Assembly (NCBI GenBank): GCA_902798825.1
Contig: CADBYI010000031.1
Span: forward strand, 1 to 60,592
Length of the DNA: 60,592 nt
Direction: 5' to 3'
Source of the DNA: an uncultured Eubacteriales bacterium
GTDB lineage: Bacteria; Bacillota; Clostridia; Christensenellales; CAG-138
Shown here: in pieces, positions 59,933-60,592 of the stretch
Layout: each line of letters opens with the position of its first letter
How positions within the stretch are numbered: the stretch's first letter is position 1
Notes under the pieces: generated by a model
What the model saw: the letters and a program-made list of their open reading frames with translations, nothing else
What the model was told of the DNA's origin: nothing
Databases searched by the model: none
Translations under genes and position numbers: made by a program

Positions 59933-60592
59933 TTATTTGTAGAGACCCCGATTCACATAGGTGGTGTGCAGGAGCTCATGGGCCTTATGGCTGCAGGGCT
60001 CGCCCAGGTACTCTTTATAGAGCTTCTGGACCTCGGGGTTCTCATGGGACTTCCGAAGGGGCATATTGGCGTCCTCGCCATAGAGGCCCGCGGCACGGAT
60101 GGCGCGCACGTCGTGGAAGTTCTTGAAGTTGCTGGGCACGATGGGCTGACCGCCGCCGTTGACGCAGCCGCCGGGGCAGGCCATGACTTCGATGAAGTGA
60201 TAGTCCTTCTGACCATGTCAAGGAGCTTGCTGGCGTTCTCAAGGCCGGAGGTGACAGCCACCCGGACCTTGGTGCCGTTCAGATCGTACTCGGCTTCCTT
60301 GATGGCTTCGACGCCGCGGACGGCCTCGAACTCCACTTTCTCCAGGGTCTTGCCGGTGACCACTTCGTACACGGTACGCAGGGCCGCTTCCATAACGCCG
60401 CCGGTGGCGCCGAAGATGTGGCCGGCACCGGAGGCTTCGCCCAGCAGATCGTCCGCCGTCTCGTCGGGCAGCTTGTCGAAGATGATGCCGGCTTTCTTGA
60501 TCATGCGGGCCAGCTCACGGGTGGTCAGGGACACATCCACATCGGGCAGACCGTTGCGGCCCAGCTCGGGACGGTTGCACTCGAACTTCTTA
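59933..60592 (-). CDS. [FeFe]-hydrogenase catalytic subunit, C-terminal part, frame broken by one base
   Basis: The C-terminal third of an iron-only hydrogenase; the N-terminal part lies beyond the right edge. KKFECNRPE is the second H-cluster motif, and MACPGGCVNGGGQP is the third, which supplies two of the four cluster-binding cysteines. GEASGAGHIFGATGGVMEAALRT and the small-subunit-like tail (HKAHELLHTTYV) also match. The frame breaks near 60207: adding one A to AGAAGG gives VRKDYHFIEVMACPGG, which the family requires. Because everything else is intact, a single-base error in a homopolymer is likely. It supports a hydrogen-producing fermentative lifestyle. Confidence 0.9.

Overview
This window looks like chromosome from a GC-rich, anaerobic, spore-forming member of the Clostridia. 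The evidence is a SpoIIID regulator, an anaerobic class III ribonucleotide reductase, an [FeFe]-hydrogenase fragment, a group II ECF vitamin-transporter module, the NfeD/FloA membrane-microdomain pair, Gram-positive style RecD2 and ComF proteins, and strong AGGAGG ribosome-binding sites. A high-GC gut lineage (Oscillospirales or Christensenellales type) is an inference from codon use and gene content. No phage, transposase or CRISPR array is visible.

Layout. Positions 1-16800 are housekeeping genes: a nif3-trmK-mnmA operon, glycyl- and cysteinyl-tRNA synthetases, a heavy-metal permease, recD2-comF, spoIIID, glutamate racemase, a cohesin-domain surface protein, GAPDH, a bactoprenol-type glycosyltransferase and class II aldolase. 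Positions 16900-23000 hold an ECF sigma/anti-sigma pair, nrdD and an 8-oxoguanine-deaminase-type amidohydrolase. Positions 23300-27130 carry ecfA1-ecfA2-ecfT-truA-tadA and tRNA-Ser(CGA). Positions 27650-35660 carry an ABC-F protein, an iron alcohol dehydrogenase and a four-gene BMP-type nucleoside ABC importer. Positions 35700-41420 carry an esterase, signal peptidase I with a coiled-coil partner, a DtxR-type regulator, a lipase-like membrane protein and a beta-CASP hydrolase. Positions 41411-46236 form a selenium locus (DUF3343, TusA-like, YedE, LysR, class V aminotransferase, SelD). Positions 46500-60592 carry a NAGPA-domain protein, an ABC exporter, an Fe-S membrane protein, tRNA-Leu(TAA), a seven-gene nfeD-floA-chromate-transporter operon, a CDF transporter, a PfkB kinase, HU, RarA and part of a hydrogenase.

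Two observations stand out. First, the ABC exporter ending at 47945 has a leader that reads as a complete erm-type translational attenuator. It has an 8-residue leader peptide with its own ribosome-binding site and a Lys-Arg-Arg motif, and four RNA arms able to form 1:2 + 3:4 (exporter ribosome site hidden) or 2:3 (site free). Second, both tRNA genes are followed by a terminator hairpin that takes in the CCA end, and then by palindromic repeat units whose outer arms copy the 3' end of that particular tRNA. The inner 47-nt cores of a unit at the Ser locus and the units at the Leu locus are homologous without gaps and show compensatory base-pair changes. This suggests a structured repeat family matched to its host tRNA.

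Three reading frames are broken: gapA and the hydrogenase each by one missing base in a short homopolymer, and the anti-sigma gene by an exact 14-bp tandem duplication. The first two may be sequence errors. Other oddities are an ABC-F protein whose second nucleotide-binding domain lacks its P-loop, a beta-CASP hydrolase with His in place of the zinc-binding Asp, and promoter-overlapping palindromes upstream of the sigma and DtxR-type genes and of yedE.
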